Part shown: positions 1-5,029 of the stretch, one piece after another | Layout: each line of letters opens with the position of its first letter | Numbering within the stretch: the stretch's first letter is position 1 | Notes under the pieces: generated by a model | Told to the model about the DNA's origin: nothing | The model's database searches: none | The model's input: the letters and a program-made list of their open reading frames with translations, nothing else | Translations under genes and position numbers: made by a program | Origin: DATNBT01 sp964579765 | GTDB lineage: Bacteria; Acidobacteriota; Vicinamibacteria; Vicinamibacterales; CAVVIG01 | Reading direction: 5' to 3' | Assembly: GCA_964579765.1 (NCBI GenBank) | Contig: CAZOIK010000482.1 | Coordinates: forward strand, 1-5,029 | Length of the DNA stretch: 5,029 nucleotides

Positions 1-1
1 C

Positions 2-1318
2 GTCGAGAAGGCGCGCGAGGGCAAGACCGTCGCGCGGCTGAAGTGGGGCGATCCGTTCGTGTTCGACACCGGCGGCGCCGAGGGGCTTTTCCTGCACGAA
101 CAGCGCGTGCGGTTCGAGGTCGTACCCGGCGTGCCCGTGTGCATGGCCGCGCCGTCGTACTCGGGCGTGCCCATCAGCTACTCGGGCGGCGGCGACACCA
201 TCACGCTCATCCGCGGATACGAAGACGGCAGGGCGGAGCGCGACATCGACGTGGACTGGACGAGCGTGTCGCGCCTCGACGGCACGCTCGTCTGCTACGC
301 GGGGCCCACACAGCTGCCGCGCGTCGTGCGCTCGCTCCTCTCGCACGGCCGCGCGCCCGAGGAACCGGCGGCGGTGATTTTCGACGGCACGCTGCCGACG
401 CAGCGCACGCTCGACGGGACGCTGAAGGATCTGGCCGACGCGCTGGAGAAGGCGGCCGACGCCAGACCTGGCGTGCTGATTGTCGGGCGCGTCGCGGCGC
501 TGCGGGGCCATCTGCGGTGGTACGACGAGCGGCCGCTCTTCGGCAAGCGCATCCTCGTCACGCGGCCGCGCGAGCAGGCCGCCGAATTCGCCGACGCGCT
601 CGAGGCGATGGGCGCCGAGGTCGTCGAAGCGGCGATGCTGCGCATCGCGCCGCCCGACGACTTCGGTCCTCTCGACGACGCCTGCGCGAACGCCTCGGCG
701 TTTGCCTGGATCGTGTTCTCCAGCACCAACGCCGTGGACGCGTTCATGGGACGCCTGCTGCGCGCGGCCGACGTCCGGGCGCTCGGCGGCGTGAAGCTCT
801 GCGCGGTCGGCCCGGCGACAGCCGAGCGGCTGGCGCGCTACGGGCTGAAGCCCGACGTCGTCCCCGCCGAGTACCGCGCGGAGTCGCTTGTGCAGGCGAT
901 GACGGCGACCGCCGATCTCGCGGGGGCGAGAGTGCTGCTGCCGCACGCCGACATCGGCCGCGAGGTCGTGCCGGAGGAGCTGCGAAAGCACGGCGCGAAC
1001 GTCACGGAAGTCGTCGCGTACCGCACGGTCGCGACCGACGCCGAACGCGAGGGCGATCCCGACATCTACCGGATGCTGCTCGAGCGCAAGCTCGACGTGG
1101 TGACGTTCACCAGCCCGTCGGCCGTGCGAAACCTGGTGAAGCTGCTCGGCGCCGAACCGGCCGCCGACCTGCTGAGGACGACGGTCGTCGCGTCGATCGG
1201 GCCGGTCACGGCGGAAGCCGCGGCGCAGTGCGGCATCAGGACGGCGATCGTGCCGGAGAAGTACACCGTGCCCGCGCTGGTGGCCGCGATCGTAAAATAC
1301 TTCGAAGCCGCCGTATGA
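2..1318 (+). CDS. cobA-hemD: Fused uroporphyrinogen-III C-methyltransferase / uroporphyrinogen-III synthase (5' partial)
   Basis: The reading frame is open from the window edge to TGA at 1316-1318 (438 visible residues). The in-frame GTG at 59 is not the start, because conserved methyltransferase sequence continues upstream of it. Visible residues 1 to about 172 match the back part of a SUMT (CobA/SirA-type) domain: RLKWGDPFVF (12-21), PGVP (42-45), PAAVIFDGTLPTQRT (122-136), LIVGRVAALR (159-168). About 80 N-terminal residues, including the first SAM-binding motif, are probably missing. Residues about 180-436 form a HemD domain: ILVTRPREQ (184-192), FSSTNAV (239-245), FTSPSAVRN (369-377), IGPVTAEAA (399-407). 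The HemD half cyclises hydroxymethylbilane to uroporphyrinogen III. The SUMT half should methylate it at C2 and C7 to precorrin-2, the siroheme/B12 branch. The protein is cytosolic. The SUMT half is divergent: Trp15 replaces the first Gly of GGDP, and SYSGGGD (59-65) stands where a THRG-like segment is usual, so substrate specificity is less sure than the fold. The 3' end overlaps hemB by 4 bases. Confidence 0.92.
   Translation, partial: VEKAREGKTVARLKWGDPFVFDTGGAEGLFLHEQRVRFEVVPGVPVCMAAPSYSGVPISYSGGGDTITLIRGYEDGRAERDIDVDWTSVSRLDGTLVCYAGPTQLPRVVRSLLSHGRAPEEPAAVIFDGTLPTQRTLDGTLKDLADALEKAADARPGVLIVGRVAALRGHLRWYDERPLFGKRILVTRPREQAAEFADALEAMGAEVVEAAMLRIAPPDDFGPLDDACANASAFAWIVFSSTNAVDAFMGRLLRAADVRALGGVKLCAVGPATAERLARYGLKPDVVPAEYRAESLVQAMTATADLAGARVLLPHADIGREVVPEELRKHGANVTEVVAYRTVATDAEREGDPDIYRMLLERKLDVVTFTSPSAVRNLVKLLGAEPAADLLRTTVVASIGPVTAEAAAQCGIRTAIVPEKYTVPALVAAIVKYFEAAV
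1293..1298 (+). promoter_or_regulatory. Possible -10 box (TAAAAT) inside the end of the hemD domain
   Basis: TAAAAT matches the sigma-70 -10 consensus at 5 of 6 positions and lies 16 bases before the hemB ATG. It is made by the codons GTA-AAA-TAC, which are AT-rich choices in a gene that otherwise prefers G/C-ending codons. No convincing -35 element lies about 17 bases upstream. A promoter here would give a very short hemB leader. It may simply be chance codon use, so this is weak. Confidence 0.15.
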
Positions 1319-2310
1319 ACCCCACGCAGACGCGTCAGTCGCTGAAGCTCACCCGTCGTCATCGCCGGCTGCGGCGCACCGAGGCCATGCGCGCGCTGGT
1401 GCGCGAGACGCGCCTGTCGGCGGACATGTTCATGCTGCCGCTCTTCGTCTGCGAGGGCCAGGGCGTGCGGCGCGAAGTGAGCTCGATGCCCGGCGTGTTC
1501 AACCTGTCGGTGGACGAAGCCGTTCGCGAGGTCGAGGCGGCGCGCGCGGAAGGCATCCGATCCGTGCTGCTCTTCGGGCTGCCCGATCACAAAGACAGCG
1601 TCGGATCGGCGTCCTACGATCCGAACGCGCCGGTCCAGTCGGCCGTGCGCGCGATCAAGGACGCGGCGCCCGACGTGCTGGTCGCCACCGACGTGTGCCT
1701 GTGCGAGTACACCGACCACGGGCACTGCGGCATCGTCGTCGGCAACGAGGTGGTGAACGATCCCACGGTCGAGCAGCTCGTGCGCGCTGCCGTCTCGCAC
1801 GCCGCGGCCGGGGCGGACATCGTCGCGCCGTCGGACATGATGGACGGCCGCGTCGGCGCCATCCGGGCGGCGCTCGACGAGCACGGCTACGAGAACACGG
1901 CCGTGATGGCGTACGCGGCGAAGTACTGGTCTGCGTTCTACGGGCCGTTCCGCGACGCCGCCGACTCGGCGCCGAAGTTCGGCGACCGCGCGTCGTATCA
2001 GATGGACCCCGCCAACGCCGACGAGGCGATGCGCGAAGTCGCCCAGGACATCGAGGAAGGCGCCGATATCGTCATGGTCAAGCCGGCGCTGCCCTATCTC
2101 GACGTCCTCACGCGCGTGAAGACGACGTTCGGCTATCCGACGGCGGCGTATCACGTGAGCGGCGAGTACTCGATGCTCAAAGCCGCCGCGCGCAACGGCT
2201 GGCTCGACGAGACGCGCGCGATGCTCGAGTGCCTGACGGCGATTCGCCGCGCCGGCGCCGACATCATCATCACGTACTACGCCCGCGACGCCGCCCGCGC
2301 GATTTCGTAG
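1315..2310 (+). CDS. hemB: Porphobilinogen synthase (delta-aminolevulinic acid dehydratase), Zn-type
   Basis: This cytosolic enzyme, normally a homo-octamer, condenses two 5-aminolevulinate molecules to porphobilinogen. The 331-residue length is normal for the family. Both Schiff-base lysines are visible: Lys203 in AYAAKYWSAFYGPFRDAA (199-216) and Lys256 in VMVKPALPYLD (253-263). The metal site DVCLCEYTDHGHCG (126-139) carries three cysteines (128, 130, 138), the signature of the zinc-dependent class and not the Mg-only class, where Asp replaces Cys. Other family blocks are MLPLFV (40-45), the SMPG region (57-60), LLFGLP (85-90) and YHVSGEYSM near the C-terminus. The start is the ATG at 1315, which overlaps the TGA of the upstream gene (ATGA). 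The N-terminus RHRRLRRTEAMRALVRET fits known HemB starts. A weak GAAG (1304-1307) precedes it, so translational coupling with the upstream gene is likely. The frame stays open far upstream, but only as a shadow of the hemD domain. Confidence 0.98.
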   Translation: MNPTQTRQSLKLTRRHRRLRRTEAMRALVRETRLSADMFMLPLFVCEGQGVRREVSSMPGVFNLSVDEAVREVEAARAEGIRSVLLFGLPDHKDSVGSASYDPNAPVQSAVRAIKDAAPDVLVATDVCLCEYTDHGHCGIVVGNEVVNDPTVEQLVRAAVSHAAAGADIVAPSDMMDGRVGAIRAALDEHGYENTAVMAYAAKYWSAFYGPFRDAADSAPKFGDRASYQMDPANADEAMREVAQDIEEGADIVMVKPALPYLDVLTRVKTTFGYPTAAYHVSGEYSMLKAAARNGWLDETRAMLECLTAIRRAGADIIITYYARDAARAIS

Positions 2311-2320
2311 CATCCACCCT

Positions 2321-2343
2321 AGGGATCTGCACGACTGGTCCCT
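2321..2343 (+). other. Small hairpin in the hemB-DUF1326 spacer
   Basis: AGGGATC (2321-2327) can pair with GGTCCCT (2337-2343), giving a 7-bp stem with one G-T pair and a 9-base loop, 11 bases after the hemB stop. A GCCCCGG stretch follows, with no T-run, so it does not look like a standard intrinsic terminator. It could slow or partly end transcription, stabilise the hemB 3' end, or be chance in GC-rich DNA. Confidence 0.2.
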
Positions 2344-2358
2344 TGCCCCGGCGTCCTG

Positions 2359-2364
2359 CATAAT
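2359..2364 (+). promoter_or_regulatory. Candidate -10 box (CATAAT) for the DUF1326-DUF2182 pair
   Basis: CATAAT matches TATAAT at 5 of 6 positions and sits in the largest intergenic gap of the window, 31 bases before the DUF1326 ATG. At 16-18 base spacing no good -35 is present; TTGCCC at 2343-2348 looks like a -35 but is only 10 bases away. A promoter here would let the pair be expressed separately from hemB. This is inferred from sequence only. Confidence 0.3.
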
Positions 2365-2383
2365 CAGCGTTTCTGCAACCGGA

Positions 2384-2389
2384 AAGGAG
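2384..2389 (+). promoter_or_regulatory. Strong Shine-Dalgarno site for the DUF1326 gene
   Basis: AAGGAG lies 6 bases before the ATG at 2396, within the longer purine run GGAAAGGAGA (2381-2390). It is by far the best ribosome binding site in the window: hemB, the DUF2182 gene and hemL have weak or no recognisable sites. It fixes the DUF1326 start and suggests that translation begins afresh here. Confidence 0.8.
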
Positions 2390-2395
2390 ACGCCG

Positions 2396-2998
2396 ATGCC
2401 CACCGCGTGGAATCTGTCAGGAACTTATGCGGAAGCCTGCACGTGCGACGCCGCGTGCCCGTGCATCATGTTGAGCGATCCGACCGAAGGGGACTGCACG
2501 GCCCTCGTCGGCTGGCACATCGACAAAGGTCGCTTCGGCGACGTCTCGCTCGACGGCCTCAACGTCGCCGTCGGCGTGCACACGCCGGGCAACATGGTGC
2601 AGAAGGACTGGACCGCCGTGCTCTATCTCGACGAGCGGGCGAACGACACGCAGCGCGACGCGCTCACGCAGATCTTCGCCGGCAAGGCGGGCGGCCATCC
2701 CGCGCGCATCGCCGAGCACATCGCGAAGGTCGCCGGCGTCGAAGTGGTCCCCATCGCGTTCGAATCGGACGGCAAGAGCGGCCGCATGAAAGTCGGCCGC
2801 GTCGGGGAAGCCGAATGGCAGCCGATTGCCGGACAAGGCGGAGGCACGGTGACCATCCAGGGCAACCCGCTCGCCATCTCCCCGGGCCACGCCGCCGTCG
2901 TCGGCCGCGCGAGCCACGCGCGCCTGAACGATCACGGCATCTCGTTCGAGGCGTCCGGCCGTCAGGCCATGGTCGCGCCCTTCACGTACGCGTCATGA
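2396..2998 (+). CDS. DUF1326 domain-containing cysteine-rich protein
   Basis: This 200-residue protein matches the DUF1326 family by its opening GTYAEACTCDAACPC (9-23), followed by DPTEGDC (28-34) and a WHI segment (40-42). Further family blocks are GLNVAV (54-59), HTPGNM (62-67), LYLDERA (76-82) and QIFAGKAGG (92-100). Five cysteines (15, 17, 21, 23, 34) lie in the first 34 residues as CxCxxxCxC plus one, and the rest of the protein has none. This spacing suggests a metal-binding or redox site, but the biochemical function of the family is not established to my knowledge. No signal peptide or membrane segment is visible, so it should be cytoplasmic. The ATG at 2396 follows an excellent Shine-Dalgarno site. 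The stop overlaps the DUF2182 start by 4 bases (ATGA). The two domain families are known to occur as neighbours, which supports a joint role. The usual GGPM-like motif reads GGHPAR here (99-104). Confidence 0.87.
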   Translation: MPTAWNLSGTYAEACTCDAACPCIMLSDPTEGDCTALVGWHIDKGRFGDVSLDGLNVAVGVHTPGNMVQKDWTAVLYLDERANDTQRDALTQIFAGKAGGHPARIAEHIAKVAGVEVVPIAFESDGKSGRMKVGRVGEAEWQPIAGQGGGTVTIQGNPLAISPGHAAVVGRASHARLNDHGISFEASGRQAMVAPFTYAS

Positions 2999-3732
2999 CG
3001 GTGGTCGCGCCGAGCCGCGCGATCGCGGCGCAGCGCGCGATCCTCGTCGGCGGCATGGCGCTGGCGACGACGGCGTCGTGGATCTACGTCGTCCACGCCG
3101 GCGGCCACGCGCTGCACCACGCCTCGCCGACGGCGCCGGCGCCGGCCGCCGTCCTGATGTGGATCGCGATGATGCTCGGCATGATGCTGCCGGCCGCGGC
3201 GCCCATGTGCCTGACGTTCGTGCGCCTCGTCGCGCGCGATGCAGGCAGCCACTGGCCGCGCATCGCGGCGTTCGTCGGCGCGTACATCGCGCTGTGGATC
3301 GGCGTGAGTGCGCTCGCCGGCTGGACCCAGCACCAGACGGCGGCGTCGGAGCTGTTCGTGCACCTCTCGACAGGCGTGCGCTCCGCGGCGACGGGCGCCC
3401 TGCTCGTCGCGGCCGGCGCCTATCAGTTCAGTCCGCTGAAGCACGCGTGCCTGCGTCGCTGCCGGACGCCGCTCGGCTTCCTGCTCACGGAGTGGCGCCC
3501 TGGTGCGTCCGGAGCCCTGACGCTCGGCCTGCTCCACGGCCGCGACTGCATCGTCTGCTGCTGGGCGATGATCGTCCTCATGTTCGCGGTCGGCACGATG
3601 AGCCTGCTGTGGATGGCGGCGTTCACGCTCCTGATGCTCGCCGAGAAATGCGCGCCCGGCGGACATCTCGTCGGACGCATCTCCGGCGCCGTGTTCGTCC
3701 TCTGGGGTGCCGCCCTGCTCCTTCGTACGTAG
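2995..3732 (+). CDS. DUF2182 multi-pass membrane protein (putative metal-binding)
   Basis: The protein has 245 residues and about six or seven predicted membrane segments, near 13-33, 51-72, 90-109, 128-146, 186-217 (long, perhaps two) and 225-243. Family motifs are MWIAMMLGMMLPAAAPM (55-71), GAYQFSPLKHACLRRCRTP (141-159), HGRDCIVCCW (181-190) and AEKCAPGG (216-223). The family is annotated as a predicted metal-binding integral membrane protein; its real activity is unknown to me. Candidate ligands are Cys152, Cys156, His181, Cys185, Cys188, Cys189 and the many Met residues at 55-71. A loop after the first segment is His-rich (34, 38, 41, 42). The usual HGxxCxGCCW has Val187 in place of Gly here. 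The start ATG at 2995 overlaps the DUF1326 stop (ATGA) and has no Shine-Dalgarno site of its own, so translation is probably coupled. The same frame is open back to 2407, but that part is a shadow of DUF1326. Confidence 0.87.
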   Translation: MTVVAPSRAIAAQRAILVGGMALATTASWIYVVHAGGHALHHASPTAPAPAAVLMWIAMMLGMMLPAAAPMCLTFVRLVARDAGSHWPRIAAFVGAYIALWIGVSALAGWTQHQTAASELFVHLSTGVRSAATGALLVAAGAYQFSPLKHACLRRCRTPLGFLLTEWRPGASGALTLGLLHGRDCIVCCWAMIVLMFAVGTMSLLWMAAFTLLMLAEKCAPGGHLVGRISGAVFVLWGAALLLRT

Positions 3733-3746
3733 CGACCGCGTCTTCT

Positions 3747-3752
3747 GATAAC
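3747..3752 (+). promoter_or_regulatory. Weak -10-like box (GATAAC) before hemL
   Basis: GATAAC (4 of 6 matches to TATAAT) lies in the 34-base gap between the DUF2182 gene and hemL, 14 bases before the hemL ATG. It sits in the most AT-rich patch of the gap. If used, it would give a leader of only a few bases, which would fit the absence of a clear Shine-Dalgarno site. It may equally be chance, with hemL read through from upstream. Confidence 0.15.
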
Positions 3753-3766
3753 GTGGACGCCCGCGT

Positions 3767-5029
3767 ATGCGTACAGACAAATCGAAGAAGCTGTTCGCGC
3801 GCGCCCAGCGGCTGCTGCCGGGCGGCGTGGACAGCCCCGTCCGCGCGTTCAAGTCGGTCGGCGGATCGCCGCTCTTCATCAGGCGCGCGTCGGGCGCGAC
3901 GCTCGTGGACGTGGACGGCAACAAGTACATCGACTACGTGATGTCGTGGGGCCCGTTGATTCACGGACATGCCCCGAAGGGCCTGACGCGCGCGATTGCG
4001 CGCGCGGCGAAGGACGGCACCAGCTTCGGCGCGCCGAGCCCGCTCGAGGTTGCGCTCGCCGAGCGTGTCGTGACGTTGATGCCGTCGATCGAGCGAATCC
4101 GCTTCGTCAACTCGGGCACCGAAGCCGCGATGAGCGCGCTGCGCGTCGCGCGCGCGGCGACGAAGCGCAATCGCGTGATCAAGTTCCAGGGCTGCTATCA
4201 CGGTCATGCCGACGCGTTTCTCGTGCAGGCGGGATCCGGCGCGCTGACCTTCGGTACGCCCGACAGCCCCGGCGTGACGCCTGGCGCATCGTCCGACACG
4301 CTGGTCGCCTCGTACAACGACCTCGGATCGGTGCACGCGCTCTTCGACGCGAACCCGCAGCAGATCGCGGCGGTGATCGTCGAGCCGATTGCGGGCAACA
4401 TGGGGATCGTCCCGCCGGCCGCCGGGTTTCTGCAGGGGCTGCGCGAGGCGTGCGACGCGAATGGCGCGCTGCTGATTTTCGACGAGGTGATCTCCGGCTT
4501 CCGCGCCTCCGCCGGCGGCGCGCAGCAGACGACGGGAGTGCGCCCCGACCTGACGTGTCTCGGCAAGATCATCGGCGGCGGCCTGCCGGTCGGCGCGTAC
4601 GGCGGCCGGGCGGATCTGATGTCGCTCGTCTCGCCGTCGGGTCCGGTCTATCAGGCCGGCACGCTGTCGGGGAATCCGCTCGCCATGACAGCGGGCATCT
4701 GGTGTCTCGATCAGCTCTCGCCGACGCTCTATCGGCATCTCGCCGCGCTCGGCGCGCGCCTGGCCGGCGGGCTCGCGGACGCGGCACGCGCTGCGGGCGT
4801 CGCGCTGCAGGTGAACGCCGTCGGGTCGGTGCTCACGCCGTTCTTCACCGATCGGCCGGTGCGCGATTACGCCAGCGCCACGAGCGCGAACACGGCGCAG
4901 TACGCGTCGTTCTTCAGAGGGATGCTAGGGCGTGGCGTGTATTCGCCGCCGTCGCAGTTCGTGGCGTGGTTTCTGTCCGCGGCGCAGACGGCGAAGGACG
5001 TCGAGATGACGATCGCGTCCGCGAGGGCG
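3767..5029 (+). CDS. hemL: Glutamate-1-semialdehyde 2,1-aminomutase (3' partial)
   Basis: This cytosolic PLP enzyme converts glutamate-1-semialdehyde to 5-aminolevulinate in the C5 route; it belongs to aminotransferase class III. The 421 visible codons run off the right edge; family members have about 425-435 residues, so only a few are missing. Visible motifs are LLPGGVDSPVRAF (16-28), SWGPLI (60-65), NSGTEA (115-120), CYHGHADAF (143-151), the gating loop AGSGALTFGTPDSPGV, FDEVISGFR (238-246), the PLP lysine Lys267 in LGKIIGGGLPVGAYGG, and QAGTLSGNPLAM. The ATG at 3767 is the first start after an in-frame TAA (3749-3751). No clear Shine-Dalgarno site is seen. Departures from consensus include His66 where Leu is usual (LGHAHP reads HGHAPK), and near the end SQFVAWFLSAAQT, where FEAGF...AH is usual; Val399 replaces the conserved Glu. 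With hemB and hemD nearby the function is still the best reading, though activity could be altered. Confidence 0.95.
   Translation, partial: MRTDKSKKLFARAQRLLPGGVDSPVRAFKSVGGSPLFIRRASGATLVDVDGNKYIDYVMSWGPLIHGHAPKGLTRAIARAAKDGTSFGAPSPLEVALAERVVTLMPSIERIRFVNSGTEAAMSALRVARAATKRNRVIKFQGCYHGHADAFLVQAGSGALTFGTPDSPGVTPGASSDTLVASYNDLGSVHALFDANPQQIAAVIVEPIAGNMGIVPPAAGFLQGLREACDANGALLIFDEVISGFRASAGGAQQTTGVRPDLTCLGKIIGGGLPVGAYGGRADLMSLVSPSGPVYQAGTLSGNPLAMTAGIWCLDQLSPTLYRHLAALGARLAGGLADAARAAGVALQVNAVGSVLTPFFTDRPVRDYASATSANTAQYASFFRGMLGRGVYSPPSQFVAWFLSAAQTAKDVEMTIASARA

Noticed and set aside
59..61. GTG as start of the cobA-hemD gene
   Set aside because: Conserved SUMT sequence (RLKWGDPF) is encoded in the same frame upstream of this codon, so the gene enters from outside the window.
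43..1314. Long in-frame extension upstream of hemB (a 755-residue open frame)
   Set aside because: The extension is Arg/Ala-rich low-information sequence from reading the cobA-hemD gene in the wrong frame. The real HemB family match begins right after the ATG at 1315.
2317..2324. CCCTAGGG perfect 8-base palindrome after hemB
   Set aside because: It is short, has no loop for a hairpin and no second copy that I noticed; chance is sufficient. It could be a protein site, but nothing supports that.
1066..2403. 445-residue open frame on the minus strand opposite hemB
   Set aside because: Composition is the Arg/His/Val-rich pattern expected of the antisense of a GC-rich gene, with no recognisable domain. 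The plus strand holds well-conserved hemB.
2407..2994. Upstream extension of the DUF2182 frame
   Set aside because: It is an Arg-rich shadow of the DUF1326 gene. Membrane-protein character begins only after the ATG at 2995.
2962..3930. 322-residue minus-strand open frame opposite the DUF2182 gene
   Set aside because: Charged, repetitive Arg/Asp/Glu-rich composition without motifs, opposite a gene with clear family motifs.
3623..4738. 371-residue minus-strand open frame opposite hemL
   Set aside because: Shadow of hemL, with Arg-rich composition and no domain.
1..5029. tRNA, rRNA, CRISPR, insertion sequence, riboswitch or attachment site
   Set aside because: No repeat-spacer pattern, transposase, terminal repeats or structured RNA signature was seen. 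The five genes fill the window apart from gaps of 85 and 34 bases.

Overview
The window is one dense, entirely plus-strand gene block of high GC content. It is mainly a tetrapyrrole (heme/siroheme) biosynthesis cluster. Five protein genes cover nearly all of it, and the only gaps are 85 bases (2311-2395) and 34 bases (3733-3766). No RNA genes, insertion sequences, CRISPR arrays or long repeats were seen. The strong GC bias leaves long open frames on the opposite strand and in other frames; these are shadows. The organism looks like a free-living high-GC bacterium. The fused methyltransferase/HemD protein, the C5-pathway gene hemL and the GC-rich codon use would fit an Acidobacteriota (Vicinamibacteria-like) genome, but that assignment is an impression and not a proof.

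Layout: (1) 2-1318 is the 3' part of a fused uroporphyrinogen-III C-methyltransferase / uroporphyrinogen-III synthase, cut by the left window edge. (2) 1315-2310 is hemB (porphobilinogen synthase), overlapping the first gene by an ATGA junction. (3) 2311-2395 is a short spacer with a hairpin, a -10-like box and a strong Shine-Dalgarno site. (4) 2396-2998 is a DUF1326 protein with a CxCxxxCxC cluster. (5) 2995-3732 is a DUF2182 multi-pass membrane protein, again joined by an ATGA overlap. (6) 3767-5029 is hemL (glutamate-1-semialdehyde aminomutase), cut a few codons before its expected end by the right edge.

HemL makes 5-aminolevulinate, HemB condenses two of these to porphobilinogen, and the fusion protein closes the ring to uroporphyrinogen III and probably methylates it toward siroheme/cobalamin-type products. 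The most noteworthy point is the DUF1326-DUF2182 pair, a cysteine-rich soluble protein plus a Cys/His-bearing membrane protein of unknown function, placed between hemB and hemL. Its residues suggest metal handling, but nothing in the window proves a link to heme. Secondary points are a divergent methyltransferase domain (Trp in the GGDP motif) and several departures from consensus in HemL, including Val where a conserved Glu is expected near the C-terminus.
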